DNA from: an uncultured Sphingomonas sp.
GTDB lineage: Bacteria; Pseudomonadota; Alphaproteobacteria; Sphingomonadales; Sphingomonadaceae
Assembly (NCBI GenBank): GCA_934555855.1
Contig: CAKTFL010000011.1
Coordinates: forward strand, 1 to 13,740
Length of the DNA: 13,740 nt
Direction of reading: 5' to 3'
Part shown: positions 13,713 to 13,740 of the stretch, one piece after another
Numbering within the stretch: position 1 is the stretch's first letter
How the letters are laid out: each line of letters starts with the position of its first letter
Made by a program: the position numbers and the translations under genes
The notes under the pieces: generated by a model
What the model was told of the DNA's origin: nothing
What the model saw: the letters and a program-made list of their open reading frames with translations, nothing else
Databases searched by the model: none

Positions 13713-13740
13713 GTGGCGGCTTGCAGCGGGCGGATTGCGC

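Overview
The window is high-GC, densely packed bacterial DNA. Gene content suggests an alphaproteobacterium, probably of the Sphingomonas group. The signs are glmU-glmS divergent from a phosphoglycolate phosphatase gene, a PqqD-like/HprK-like/nucleotidyltransferase cassette, a Tat-type secreted protein, and a C-terminal domain type I associate with sphingomonads. The taxonomic call is inference; no rRNA or marker search was possible.

Layout. (1) Bases 1-2521, plus strand, envelope or exopolysaccharide genes: the 3' part of a multi-spanning GT-C/GT39-like glycosyltransferase, a small unrecognised protein, and a secreted GH16-type glycanase with an EIDFE active site. (2) Bases 2678-5884, minus strand: glmU followed 27 bp later by glmS, two of the enzymes of UDP-GlcNAc synthesis. 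(3) Bases 5946-6997, plus strand, divergent from glmU: gph overlapping a VanZ-like membrane protein gene by ATGA. (4) Bases 6963-9511, minus strand: a tight four-gene unit in the order Tat-exported small protein, PqqD-like (RRE-type) protein, HprK-related kinase, PF14907-type nucleotidyltransferase. The three enzyme or adaptor types resemble accessory genes of phosphorylated lasso-peptide clusters, but no cyclase or leader protease is visible. (5) Bases 9592-12936, minus strand: an 1114-residue fusion of a GH18-like domain, a NodB polysaccharide deacetylase and a processive GT2 synthase, with recognisable catalytic motifs in all three. (6) Bases 13076-13159, minus strand: tRNA-Leu(CAA) with encoded CCA, then a short unrecognised and possibly 5'-truncated ORF to 13712.

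A reasonable reading is that GlmS and GlmU supply UDP-GlcNAc, which the fusion synthase could polymerise, export, deacetylate and trim as a poly-GlcNAc-like glycan. The GT-C enzyme and GH16 protein belong to a second polysaccharide or glycosylation locus that runs off the left edge. The kinase/RRE/nucleotidyltransferase operon with its exported partner is the least explained part and the best candidate for an undescribed system. No stretch longer than about 160 bases lacks a gene or RNA. No CRISPR array, insertion sequence or phage gene was seen.
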